Origin: JAVVEG01 sp032251455
GTDB taxonomy: Bacteria > Pseudomonadota > Gammaproteobacteria > Pseudomonadales > Pseudohongiellaceae
DNA length: 64,000 nt
Direction of reading: 5' to 3'
Assembly (NCBI GenBank): GCA_032251455.1
Contig: JAVVEG010000002.1
Location: 159,558 to 223,557 of the forward strand
In this document: positions 25,850 to 33,761 of the stretch, in pieces
How positions within the stretch are numbered: the first letter of the stretch is position 1
Layout: each line of letters opens with the position of its first letter
Notes under the pieces: model-generated
What the model was told of the DNA's origin: nothing
The model's database searches: none
Seen by the model: only the letters and a program-made list of their open reading frames with translations
Translations under genes and position numbers: made by a program

Positions 25850-27241
25850 TCAATAGGCGCCAGGTTTACTGCGCAAGAAAGCTGTTTGCCAGTCACCCTT
25901 GCGGAAGGCACGAAAATACAATATTGATTTAATCAGGTAATCTGCTATCAAGGCGGCATATATCCAGTACACACTCCACCCCAGCCCATAAAAAACCAGA
26001 GTCAACAGCACCCTGCCAAACAGAAAGCCCAGGGCTGTAATCCTGGCGGGGGCCCGGGTATCTCCAGCACCACGCAAAGCCCCGCCTAAGGTGAATTCTA
26101 TGGCCATCATTGGCTGCACTACCGCCAGCATGATCATCAGTGCTACCAGATAATCCAGCACAGCATCCCCTTCAATAAAAAAACTGCCGATGAGGCGGGC
26201 GTTGAGCCCGATCAGCAGACCGATGAACAGCATGGCAGAGAAGGCTGCTTTCAGATTGCGCCAGCTGCTATGAACCGCAGCCTCTGCGTGCCCCGCGCCC
26301 AATTGCTGCCCCACCATGGTTGCGGTGGCAATGGCAAAACCCATCCCGATAACTATGGACAAGGACAAAATATTCACCCCGATACCATAGGCGGTAAAGG
26401 CATCGGTGCCATACAGGGAGACTACCCACATGAACGCAATGATCGAGACATTGAAGATTGTTTGTTCGATGCCAGCCGGAATGGCTATCCGTACCAGATG
26501 TCGGGCACGTTCCTTCTTGTAATAAGACTGCTTTAGCGGTTTCATGATCAGGCAACGTTTCTGCCAGAGTATAAAGAGCAACACCGCCGCCAGCAGATAA
26601 GAAATACCCGTTGCATAGGCCGCTCCCTGAATGCCCAGGGCAGGTAAACCGAAGCGACCATAAACCAGGCCGTATGCCAGCGAGACATTGACCAGGTTGC
26701 CGATTGCGGTCACCCAGACAGGTGTCAGGGCATCGCCGGCAGCACGCAAGGCCGCACCGATAACAGCCAGGAAAGAGAAAAACACATTGAAGTAAACCAG
26801 TATTCTCAGGTAGGAGGCTGCATTGGCCAATGTTTCTCCTTCCAGATTGAAGATGGCAACCAGCGGTGTGGCAAAGAATTGAATGAATACACACAGGACC
26901 AATGTAGCCAGTAAGCAGAGCATGCCTGAAAGTTTGAGTACCCGATCGGCCTCGGCTGTATTGCCTGCGCCCCAGGCGTAAGCCACCAGGGCGGTGGTGC
27001 CCGCTGTGATGGAAAACACGATCAACTGAATGGCCATATAGATACGGTCGGCAGCGATGACAGCGGCCACTGCATCTGCGCCCAGGCTGCCGACAATCTT
27101 GATGGCAGCAAGATGCACCAGCGACAACAGCAGATTACCCAGAATGGTTGGACCGGCCAATTTCAGCAGGCTGAGCTTCAATGGCGCAGGCGTAGTCACC
27201 GATTCGGCAGGGTCCTGAAGGTTGGCGTTGGGGTAAGGCAT
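25850..27241 (-). CDS. MATE family efflux transporter
   Basis: A 463-aa inner-membrane exporter with about 12 transmembrane helices in two homologous bundles. The N-terminal half carries LAGPTILGNLLLSLVHL and the second half FTLGGALRGAGDTRAPA, typical of DinF/NorM-like MATE proteins, which expel cationic compounds using Na+ or H+. Transcribed alone, convergent with the kinase-like gene, divergent from the membrane/spermidine-synthase pair. Substrate unknown. Confidence 0.92.
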   Translation of the reverse strand: MPYPNANLQDPAESVTTPAPLKLSLLKLAGPTILGNLLLSLVHLAAIKIVGSLGADAVAAVIAADRIYMAIQLIVFSITAGTTALVAYAWGAGNTAEADRVLKLSGMLCLLATLVLCVFIQFFATPLVAIFNLEGETLANAASYLRILVYFNVFFSFLAVIGAALRAAGDALTPVWVTAIGNLVNVSLAYGLVYGRFGLPALGIQGAAYATGISYLLAAVLLFILWQKRCLIMKPLKQSYYKKERARHLVRIAIPAGIEQTIFNVSIIAFMWVVSLYGTDAFTAYGIGVNILSLSIVIGMGFAIATATMVGQQLGAGHAEAAVHSSWRNLKAAFSAMLFIGLLIGLNARLIGSFFIEGDAVLDYLVALMIMLAVVQPMMAIEFTLGGALRGAGDTRAPARITALGFLFGRVLLTLVFYGLGWSVYWIYAALIADYLIKSILYFRAFRKGDWQTAFLRSKPGAY

Positions 27242-27323
27242 GTTGGGCGGGACCCAGAGAGAAAAACGGGTATTCTCCTCTCATTTGGCAAATTGGCAAT
27301 TGCTGACCGCATTTTTTTTCACG

Positions 27324-27337
27324 CTTGACCCGTCAAG
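27324..27337. promoter_or_regulatory. Inverted repeat in the MATE/27401 divergent region
   Basis: CTTGAC and GTCAAG separated by CC form a 14-bp dyad about 64 bp before the start at 27401 and 83 bp before the MATE start. It may be an operator; the first arm also contains a -35-like TTGACC. No regulator is assigned. Confidence 0.3.
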
Positions 27338-27400
27338 GGAGATAACGTACTTTCAGCCCCTGCCTGGATGTTGAATCAGGTGCAAACGAGGAAGTAAACC

Positions 27401-28057
27401 GTGATAGCAGCAATGCAGAAGACAGTGATCAGGAATGTGGTGGTTGCTGCCAGTTTTATCAATGGCTTCGGCATCATGAGCATCGAACTGCTCGGAGGCA
27501 GAGTTTTATCACCTTATTTTGGCAGCAGTGTTTATGTGTGGGGAAGCATCATCACGGTGTTCATGCTCTCCCTGTCCATGGGCTATTTATGGGGTGGACG
27601 TTTGTCCAGCCGCAATCCCAATCCAGTGCTGTATGCCATGTTCTTTTTCACTGCTGCCCTGTTTTGTCTGCCAATCATTTTCCTGGCAGAAGCCACCATG
27701 GGCAGCATTTTTCTCTGGATCGAAGACCCGCGATATGGTTCCTTGATGGCAGCATTGCTGTTGTATTTTATACCAATCTGCCTGATGGGTATGGTGTCGC
27801 CCTATTCAATACGCCTGTTGATTCGTTCCGAGGAACACAGTGGGCGCACAGCCGGTCTGCTGTATTTTGTGTCTACGCTTGGCAGCGCATTGGGAACCTT
27901 GATGACGTCTTTTTACTTTGTGCTCTGGTTTGAAATTGACCAGATTATGTGGGGTTTGATAGGTCTGTTGCTATTCTCGGGAAGCAGTGTATTGCTGGCT
28001 TATCAGTTGCCTGGGCAAATCAAACCTGTTGTTGCTGCCATGCAGGGGGATAACTAA
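27401..28057 (+). CDS. Integral membrane half of a fused-MFS/spermidine-synthase-like system
   Basis: A 218-aa protein with about six transmembrane helices. It matches the membrane domain that is usually fused to a spermidine-synthase-like domain: SIELLGGRVLSPYFGSSVYVWG near residue 27 and LYFVSTLGSALGTLMTSF near 160. Starts at GTG 27401 after GAGG. Its stop TAA overlaps the next gene's ATG (TAATG), and the two frames differ, so the fused protein is naturally or secondarily split here. Transport or membrane-anchoring role unknown. Confidence 0.82.
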   Translation: MIAAMQKTVIRNVVVAASFINGFGIMSIELLGGRVLSPYFGSSVYVWGSIITVFMLSLSMGYLWGGRLSSRNPNPVLYAMFFFTAALFCLPIIFLAEATMGSIFLWIEDPRYGSLMAALLLYFIPICLMGMVSPYSIRLLIRSEEHSGRTAGLLYFVSTLGSALGTLMTSFYFVLWFEIDQIMWGLIGLLLFSGSSVLLAYQLPGQIKPVVAAMQGDN

Positions 28058-28986
28058 TGGGGATTGCAATGCCTCACCATGCACTGAGGGGAATGCCGAT
28101 CAAGTGCCTGCTTCTGGGCACCATGTTTAGTCTGAGTGTTTTGTCGGAAAAGGCGGACGCCCAGAGTAATATCATTCATGAAGAGCGTTCCATGTATCGC
28201 AATATTGCCATCACAGAGGGCAATGGCCGGCGCTGCATGTTGTTCAATCAGCATCGTGGCGATCGTAACCAGACCTGCATGGATATGGCTGATCCCAGGC
28301 GTCTGGTGTTCCACTACACGCGCATGAGCCTCGCCGGTCTGTTGCTGAATCCACAGCCGGCAAATATTCTGATAGCAGGCCTGGGTGGTGGTTCAATTCC
28401 AGTAGCCATGCACGAGTTGTTTCCAGAAGCCACGATAGATGTGCTGGAGATAGACCCGGCGGTGGTCAGGGTAGCCGAGCAGTTTTTCAATTTCAGGGAA
28501 GATGACAAACTGGATGTGCATGTGGTCGATGCCCGGGTGTTTATCAAACGGGCAGCATTGCAGGGACGTCAATACGATTACATCATGCTGGATGCATTTA
28601 CCGGAGAGTATATCCCCGAGCATCTGTTGACCCGCGAATTTCTGGAAGAAGTCAGTCAGATTCTGAGCCCCGATGGGGTTGTTGTCGCCAATACTTTTTC
28701 CACCAGCGAACTGTATGCGCATGAGTCCGTCACTTATCGAGCAGTTTTTGGTGAGTTCTATAACTTCAAACTGCCTGTGTCAGGTAATCGGGTAATCATT
28801 GCGCAGAAAGGAGGGGTTCCTTCCCGTGCCGGGCTCAGCAGAACAGCCAGAGAGCTGCATGAAAGGTTGGAACCATTCGATGTGCCCATTCTGGAGTACC
28901 CGGCACGCTTGTCAACAGCAGCTGATTGGGATGAGAGCAAGCGGGTACTGACCGATCAATATTCCCCGGGTAATCTGCTGAATTGA
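28057..28986 (+). CDS. Spermidine-synthase-like methyltransferase-fold protein
   Basis: A 309-aa protein with a hydrophobic N-terminal segment (CLLLGTMFSLSVLSE) and a Rossmann domain: IAGLGGGSIPVAMHELFP, VLEIDPAVV, and LDAFTGEYIPEHL. The aminopropyltransferase DSTDP motif of true SpeE is replaced by DAFTG, so it is probably not a polyamine synthase; the genuine speE is at 37826. Translationally coupled to the membrane partner. The N-terminal segment may be the last helix of the ancestral fusion or a signal anchor. Starts further in (28069, 28093) are possible. Confidence 0.8.
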   Translation: MGIAMPHHALRGMPIKCLLLGTMFSLSVLSEKADAQSNIIHEERSMYRNIAITEGNGRRCMLFNQHRGDRNQTCMDMADPRRLVFHYTRMSLAGLLLNPQPANILIAGLGGGSIPVAMHELFPEATIDVLEIDPAVVRVAEQFFNFREDDKLDVHVVDARVFIKRAALQGRQYDYIMLDAFTGEYIPEHLLTREFLEEVSQILSPDGVVVANTFSTSELYAHESVTYRAVFGEFYNFKLPVSGNRVIIAQKGGVPSRAGLSRTARELHERLEPFDVPILEYPARLSTAADWDESKRVLTDQYSPGNLLN

Positions 28987-29024
28987 ATTCGCAATGAGCT
29001 CCATCGGTAAGGGAGATGACAAAC

Positions 29025-29054
29025 AAAAAGGGCTGCGCTTGCAGCCCTTTTTTG
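29025..29054. terminator. Bidirectional rho-independent terminator
   Basis: Stem GGGCTGC/GCAGCCC with loop GCTT, T-run after the stem on the plus strand and A-run before it, so it can stop transcription from both the spermidine-synthase-like gene and the convergent redoxin-cytochrome gene. Confidence 0.85.
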
Positions 29055-29075
29055 TATTGGAAAACTTTTCCTGGT

Positions 29076-29951
29076 TTATTCGCGTGGCGAGCCGGCATTG
29101 ATCCAGTAGACCAGTTTCTGGACTTCCTCGATGGGGATGTTTCCAGAGTTGGTGAAGCTGCGCACATTCTCGTCAACCTGGGCCGGTGGCATGCGACGGG
29201 TCATCAGCACTTCGCGGATCATCGGGCTCCAGCCCTGAATCATCTGATGGCTGTTCATGGCGAAGGGGCCGATACCACCCTCAACATGGCAACCCGTGCA
29301 ACGCTCGATCAGGATGGGGGCGATTTCGGTTTCATAATCAGGTACATCTGCACCACTGAACATCTGTTTGGCGGGATACTCGATCTGGCAATCCTCAGGG
29401 GCTTCAAATTCGATGATCTTGGTATCCAGGTCTCGGGTATTGCCATCAACGGCAGCCTGCAGCATGTCAACCAGGTCAGTTGTGCCAGGGTTGCCCGCAG
29501 CCCGGGGTGCATCCAGAGGTCCCCGAAATAAAAGGGTCATTCTGACCGGATCAAGAATCAGCACTTCACCAGCCTTGGAGATGCCCAGGGCATCGGGAAC
29601 AAGTTGGGTGCTGTCCAGCAGGATGGGCATGTCATAGTTGAAGACAGACTCTTCCTGGCGGATACTCTCGCGGCTGTCATTGGCTGCATTGAGCATGATG
29701 AAGCTAACGCCAAGATGATCCCAGTTAGTGCGCAGAATCTTGTAGCGTGTCAGTTGGCTTTGATTCAGCGAGCATCCATTGGCCTGGGCAATAACGACAA
29801 CGGCATTCTGATAGGCAAATTTGGATAACTGATGAGAAATCCCTTCGTGGTCAATGCGGGTAAAATCTCCGATCCGGTCTGGTGCTGCCTGTGCCTGACT
29901 CGTGATCATGGCCATAGAGACCAGCAATGCCATCCAGTGTAGTGTTTTCAT
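29076..29951 (-). CDS. Secreted redoxin-like domain fused to c-type cytochrome domain
   Basis: A 291-aa exported protein. ATG 29951 follows AGAGG and gives a clean signal peptide ending AQA at residue 22. The thioredoxin-fold domain (about 25-180) has one cysteine, Cys60 in ANGCSLNQ, not a CxxC pair. A single-heme cytochrome c domain follows: CTGCH at 218-222 and a likely distal Met in RRMPP (Met254). The same order of domains is found ahead of type II copper monooxygenase domains in fused proteins of other bacteria; here the monooxygenase is encoded by the gene upstream on the same strand. Probably an electron donor in the periplasm. Confidence 0.87.
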   Translation of the reverse strand: MKTLHWMALLVSMAMITSQAQAAPDRIGDFTRIDHEGISHQLSKFAYQNAVVVIAQANGCSLNQSQLTRYKILRTNWDHLGVSFIMLNAANDSRESIRQEESVFNYDMPILLDSTQLVPDALGISKAGEVLILDPVRMTLLFRGPLDAPRAAGNPGTTDLVDMLQAAVDGNTRDLDTKIIEFEAPEDCQIEYPAKQMFSGADVPDYETEIAPILIERCTGCHVEGGIGPFAMNSHQMIQGWSPMIREVLMTRRMPPAQVDENVRSFTNSGNIPIEEVQKLVYWINAGSPRE

Positions 29952-30051
29952 GTAGGTGTTTCCTCTTCCTCTTGGGCGTTTTGAGCGAACTGCATCTTGT
30001 ATTTTCGATGCTTTTAATGAGTTGATTTTGTGGTAAATCAACACTGCCTAT

Positions 30052-30083
30052 AAAAAAAGGGCCGCATCGTCAGAGGCAGCCCC
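30052..30083 (-). terminator. Rho-independent terminator of the copper monooxygenase-like gene
   Basis: On the minus strand GGGCTGC (30082-30076), loop, GCGGCCC (30065-30059) then seven Ts. Seven base pairs with one G-U. It lies between the monooxygenase-like gene and the redoxin-cytochrome gene, so the latter may have its own promoter or depend on read-through. Confidence 0.7.
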
Positions 30084-30121
30084 TTTGATTTATCTACCAG
30101 CTGCTTCAAGCCAGTATGGGT

Positions 30122-31069
30122 TTACTTCTCTATGTAGGAGAAGTAACCGATGAACATCTCATCCCAGCTCTGCAGACCACCTACAGCAGCGACTGTTGGG
30201 TCAGGATTGCCTGGGTTGTACTCAGAGTTGTCCATATAGCCTTCAACCACTACGCGGGAACCGGCAGGCAGAGTCATGGGCTCTTCCAGACGGTAGGTAG
30301 GCTGCCAGGCAAAGTTATAATCGGCAACATTGATGATCTCCTCACGGGTATTGTCAGGATAGATCACGCTGGCACGCATGGATTTGCCACGATAATGCAT
30401 GTGGGCACGGAAACCGTACAATTCGATTTCTTCATCGAATACATGAGTGGCCGCCAATTCATGATTCATTTCACCAGCCGGAATGACGATATTTTCATTA
30501 CGGTTGCCCGCAGAAACCGAGTAGGTGTGGTATTCGTACTCAGGCATATTATTTTCGTCAGCGAAGTACAGTCCTACGCGGGTGTTGTCCACTGTTTCCT
30601 GACCGAAGGCAGTATAGTGAACAGACATTCTGAGCGCCGAACCAACGGGCACTTTCACACCGGTATTGGCCGGATAGGTCGCAGGTGCTTCCTTGCCAGG
30701 CGCATAGCCTTCGAGGAACTCGCTGCGAGGATCGTTATCCGCTTCGTCGAATTCTTCCGCGCTCTTGTCATTCACCACGTAGGACAGCAGGTGGTGCAGC
30801 ACACGTCGGTCGCCCGGAATGAACTGAACTGATTTTACCCACTTTTCTTCTTCGAAGGGCAGTGTGATAGTGGTATTGACGTAATCAAGAACACCAGTGG
30901 CCGGCACAGTGTAGGAAGGAACCTCTACAATGTAATCAGGCTCGCCGAGTAACCAGTCATTGCTGACGGGCTGGATCTGTGTCAGTGGATCTACACCAGC
31001 AAGGGCAGGAAGCTGAATGCCTGCAGCCGCGCTGAAAGCCACTAATGCCGCTATACTTGATTTTCTCAT
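30122..31069 (-). CDS. Secreted type II (PHM/DBM-like) copper monooxygenase homologue
   Basis: A 315-aa protein with a signal peptide (cleavage near LPALAG, residue 24). It carries every copper ligand expected for a peptidylglycine/dopamine-type monooxygenase: the His pair in VLHHLL (His92, 93) and His151 in SVHYTA for the CuH site, and HMH (His223, 225) with Met305 in WDEMF for the CuM site. The protein therefore covers the catalytic core without extra domains. Substrate unknown; the family hydroxylates C-H bonds using O2 and external electrons. Paired with the redoxin-cytochrome gene 170 bp downstream. Upstream 31070-31306 holds its promoter region and no gene. Confidence 0.82.
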   Translation of the reverse strand: MRKSSIAALVAFSAAAGIQLPALAGVDPLTQIQPVSNDWLLGEPDYIVEVPSYTVPATGVLDYVNTTITLPFEEEKWVKSVQFIPGDRRVLHHLLSYVVNDKSAEEFDEADNDPRSEFLEGYAPGKEAPATYPANTGVKVPVGSALRMSVHYTAFGQETVDNTRVGLYFADENNMPEYEYHTYSVSAGNRNENIVIPAGEMNHELAATHVFDEEIELYGFRAHMHYRGKSMRASVIYPDNTREEIINVADYNFAWQPTYRLEEPMTLPAGSRVVVEGYMDNSEYNPGNPDPTVAAVGGLQSWDEMFIGYFSYIEK

Positions 31070-31306
31070 GTTGTACTCCTCCAGTAGGTTTGCTTATGTC
31101 CTTCTGCATCTATGCAGTGACATTTTACAAGCGTCAAGGACTGCAAAAAAGTTCTTTGAGTCTTGGTTCGAATCCTATCCCAGCTACACGGGCTTTTACA
31201 ACTGGTAAAGGAGTAAGTTCGTAACATTTTGTGTCAGTATCTGCAATCGCGGGAAGGGCCAGGTTGTTGGCTATTTTATGATTTAAAATCAGTATGTTAA
31301 AAAATT

Positions 31307-32335
31307 CTATGATTTTTCTGGAATGCCGATTTCCATCTCGAAAGGCAAGGCGATCACCGTGTTTCTGCCCCGCTCCTTGGCAGCATAAAGTGCCTTGTCA
31401 CAGCTATTGATAAAGGCTTCCAGTTCAGCCTGTCCACCACTGGTGGCCTCCAGGGCACAGATGCCTATACTCAAGCTGATGAATCCAGCCGGTGCCGACT
31501 CATGCGGTATCTCCTGTTGCCTGACGGCTGACTGCAGTCGCTGTGCCAAACGCACTGCATCACGCTGACTGGTATTGGGCAGCAAAATGGCAAACTCTTC
31601 GCCGCCAATGCGAAAAACCTTGTCTGCCGAGCGTTTGCAGGCATTTTTCATGATACTGGCCAGCACCTGCAGGCATTCATCGCCAGCCAGATGCCCGTAG
31701 GTGTCGTTATAGGCTTTGAAATGATCGATATCGATGTAGAGCAGCGCCAGGGGTTGCAGTGATCTGGCCGATCGACGCCATTCCTGGTCAATGCTTTGTT
31801 CGAAGCAGCGCCTGTTGAGCAGGCCGGTAAGGTGGTCCTCGTTGACCAGGGAGCAAAGCAGGATTTCATTTTCCAGGAGTGCCCGCAAATCCTGCAGATT
31901 GCTGCTCAGGGTTTCATCGGGTTTGCGCGCCCGGGTATCAACACCATAAAGAATCCCGATGCGCTGTCCGCCAGGACCATGAACAGGGATTCCGGCATAA
32001 AAGCGTATTCCGGAAAGACCGTTGAGAAGAGTATTTTGATTGAAATCAGGATGCTCGCTGACGTCACCCAGCATAAGGATATCATCGGCCAGAAGCGCGG
32101 ATTCGCACAGGCTCATGTCGCTGGAAGCGTCTTGAATGTCCAGCCCCTGGGCGGTCCTGATATACTGGCGATCATTTCCCAGAATGCTGAAGACGGCAAT
32201 TGGCACATCCAGCAGGCTTGCCAGCAGCCGGACAATACGCTGAAAGCACGCATCCATTTCTGCCGAAAAGAGACGAAGGTCATCAATTTCCGGTTGACCC
32301 ACCTTTATATTGTCCCGTTCGTGAGGTGTTTGCAT
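31307..32335 (-). CDS. Diguanylate cyclase with GAF domain
   Basis: A 342-aa c-di-GMP synthase. GAF-like sensor domain about residues 20-165, then GGDEF domain about 175-335 with active-site GGEEF and, five residues before it, RSAD as the product-inhibition I-site. No transmembrane segment, so cytoplasmic. Last gene of a usp-fnr-dgc run (28 bp after fnr), which links c-di-GMP output to oxygen-responsive control. The GAF ligand is unknown. Confidence 0.93.
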   Translation of the reverse strand: MQTPHERDNIKVGQPEIDDLRLFSAEMDACFQRIVRLLASLLDVPIAVFSILGNDRQYIRTAQGLDIQDASSDMSLCESALLADDILMLGDVSEHPDFNQNTLLNGLSGIRFYAGIPVHGPGGQRIGILYGVDTRARKPDETLSSNLQDLRALLENEILLCSLVNEDHLTGLLNRRCFEQSIDQEWRRSARSLQPLALLYIDIDHFKAYNDTYGHLAGDECLQVLASIMKNACKRSADKVFRIGGEEFAILLPNTSQRDAVRLAQRLQSAVRQQEIPHESAPAGFISLSIGICALEATSGGQAELEAFINSCDKALYAAKERGRNTVIALPFEMEIGIPEKS

Positions 32336-32363
32336 CAGTTGTCCAGCCGGGTATCAGGCATGT

Positions 32364-33107
32364 TCATTCACTGATGAGTGCCTTGAGGCGACCCATGTCA
32401 CGCAGGCAGATTTCCTTGTTCTGGATGGAGATAAGTTCCTTTTTTTGCAGCCCGGAGAAAACCCTGCTGACTGTCTCCAGAGTCAGGCCCAGGTATTCTC
32501 CGATATCCCCCCGGGTCATGTGCAGCAGGAAACGCTCGGGAGAAAGCTGGCAGCGGGCGTAACGGGCAGAAATGCTGAGCAGGAATGAGGCTATTTTCTG
32601 TTCGGCTGTATAGCTGCTCAACAAGGTATGGATCTGCTGATCCTTGACCAGTTCGGTACCCATGATGGCAAAAAAACGGCTTTGCAGGTTGGGAAGCTGA
32701 TGGCTGAGTTTTTCCAGCTGAGAAAACGGGATTTCGCAGATCGAGGAATGTTCCAGCGCGACAGTGGAGGTGCCGTGAGCATGCAGGGCAATGCCATCCA
32801 TACCCATGATCTCGCCGGGCATATAAAAACCGGTGACCCGGCTTTGGCCATCAGTACCCAGCACATAGGATTTGAAACTGCCACTGCGCACCGCAAAGAC
32901 GGAACGGAAAACATCTTCCTGGCGATAAAGGTGTTCACCTTTGCGCAAGGGGCGGCTGCGTTCGATGATATCGTCCAGTTGGACTATCTCGGTTCTGTTC
33001 AGGGCAATGGGCAGACACAGATCGCTCAGCCTGCAATTGCTGCAACTGACCGCAGGGTTCTGGGGACAGCGAGCCGGCGCATGATCACTGGTTTGTGGAG
33101 TTGCCAT
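32364..33107 (-). CDS. fnr: FNR-type oxygen-sensing transcription regulator
   Basis: A 247-aa Crp/Fnr regulator with all four cysteines needed for an oxygen-labile [4Fe-4S] cluster: Cys22, Cys25, Cys31 in CSNCRLSDLC and Cys124 in SSICEIPF. The cyclic-nucleotide-binding-like fold runs about 40-155, a dimer helix follows, and the HTH has TRGDIGEYLGLTLETVSR with the Glu/Ser/Arg recognition residues of FNR, predicting TTGAT-N4-ATCAA targets. Lies 18 bp after the small usp gene. A Cys14 upstream is extra. Activity is expected under low oxygen. Confidence 0.95.
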   Translation of the reverse strand: MATPQTSDHAPARCPQNPAVSCSNCRLSDLCLPIALNRTEIVQLDDIIERSRPLRKGEHLYRQEDVFRSVFAVRSGSFKSYVLGTDGQSRVTGFYMPGEIMGMDGIALHAHGTSTVALEHSSICEIPFSQLEKLSHQLPNLQSRFFAIMGTELVKDQQIHTLLSSYTAEQKIASFLLSISARYARCQLSPERFLLHMTRGDIGEYLGLTLETVSRVFSGLQKKELISIQNKEICLRDMGRLKALISE

Positions 33108-33125
33108 AGTAAGGGAGTCCTGTTG

Positions 33126-33560
33126 TCAGCTGCCTACCCGGACAGTAAGAATATCGCATTTGGCGCCATGAAGAACCTTGTTGGCGGTTGAACCCAGCAA
33201 AAGTTTCCAGCCGGAAGTACCATGGCTGCCGATGACGATGAGGTCAGCTCCAATTTCTTCGGCCTTGCTGCGGATTTCGGTAGCCGGTGATCCAACCAGG
33301 GTATGGCGCTGTGCGGGCAGTTCAAACTTGTCGGCTATCTCGTCCAGACGTTTTCTGGAAATGGCCATGGCCTCTTCCTGCAGTTCGTTCATGTTGATGG
33401 CATAGGCATCAATCGGGTAAGCCGCAGCAACGGGCTCAACCACATGCACCAGATGCAGCCTGGATTTATCCCCTTCAGCGATCAGCAGTGCCCGTTCCAG
33501 CACATGCTCGGACTCACTGGACAGATCGATGGCAACCAGCAGTTTCTTATAAGTGATCAT
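33126..33560 (-). CDS. Universal stress protein, single domain
   Basis: A 144-aa UspA-family protein. The C-terminal nucleotide-binding signature reads GSHGTSGWKLLLGST, the ATP-binding type of Usp. First gene of the usp-fnr-dgc run, and divergent from the tandem Usp gene 201 bp away. In other gammaproteobacteria such proteins are induced under FNR/ANR control in low oxygen; I found no perfect FNR box in the intergenic region. Confidence 0.92.
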   Translation of the reverse strand: MITYKKLLVAIDLSSESEHVLERALLIAEGDKSRLHLVHVVEPVAAAYPIDAYAINMNELQEEAMAISRKRLDEIADKFELPAQRHTLVGSPATEIRSKAEEIGADLIVIGSHGTSGWKLLLGSTANKVLHGAKCDILTVRVGS

Positions 33561-33664
33561 GGTCGTTAAACCCTCCCGGGCCAGCAGCGTAGTGGCGGCA
33601 ATGGGGTGGATTCTATGTCAAAAACAGAGTGAATAACAGAAGTGTTGACAGAGCACTGGATGGA

Positions 33665-33693
33665 TTGATTCCGCTACCGCTTTGGCATACTCT
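33665..33693 (+). promoter_or_regulatory. Weak predicted promoter for the tandem Usp gene
   Basis: TTGATT and TACTCT with a 17-bp spacer, about 70 bp before the start codon. Matches four of six and three of six consensus bases, so this is tentative. Confidence 0.22.
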
Positions 33694-33705
33694 GCCAGAC
33701 ATGGT

Positions 33706-33730
33706 GATCAATCGATGGGATCAATCGATG
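33706..33730. repeat. 12-bp direct repeat upstream of tandem Usp
   Basis: GATCAATCGATG occurs twice, separated by one G, ending 31 bp before the start codon at 33762. Each unit contains ATCAA, an FNR half-site, but the two are in direct not inverted order. Could be an operator or an accidental duplication. Confidence 0.5.
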
Positions 33731-33761
33731 TGGCTTGTGCAAAGCTTGCTCAGGAGACGAG

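Noticed and set aside
28057..28986. A second spermidine synthase gene
   Set aside because: The fold matches but the catalytic DSTDP motif is replaced, and the linked membrane gene marks the fused-MFS-type family instead.
31160..31195. GGTTCGAATCC, a tRNA T-loop-like string
   Set aside because: The flanking five-base stems do not pair beyond two bases and no acceptor, D or anticodon arm is found upstream.
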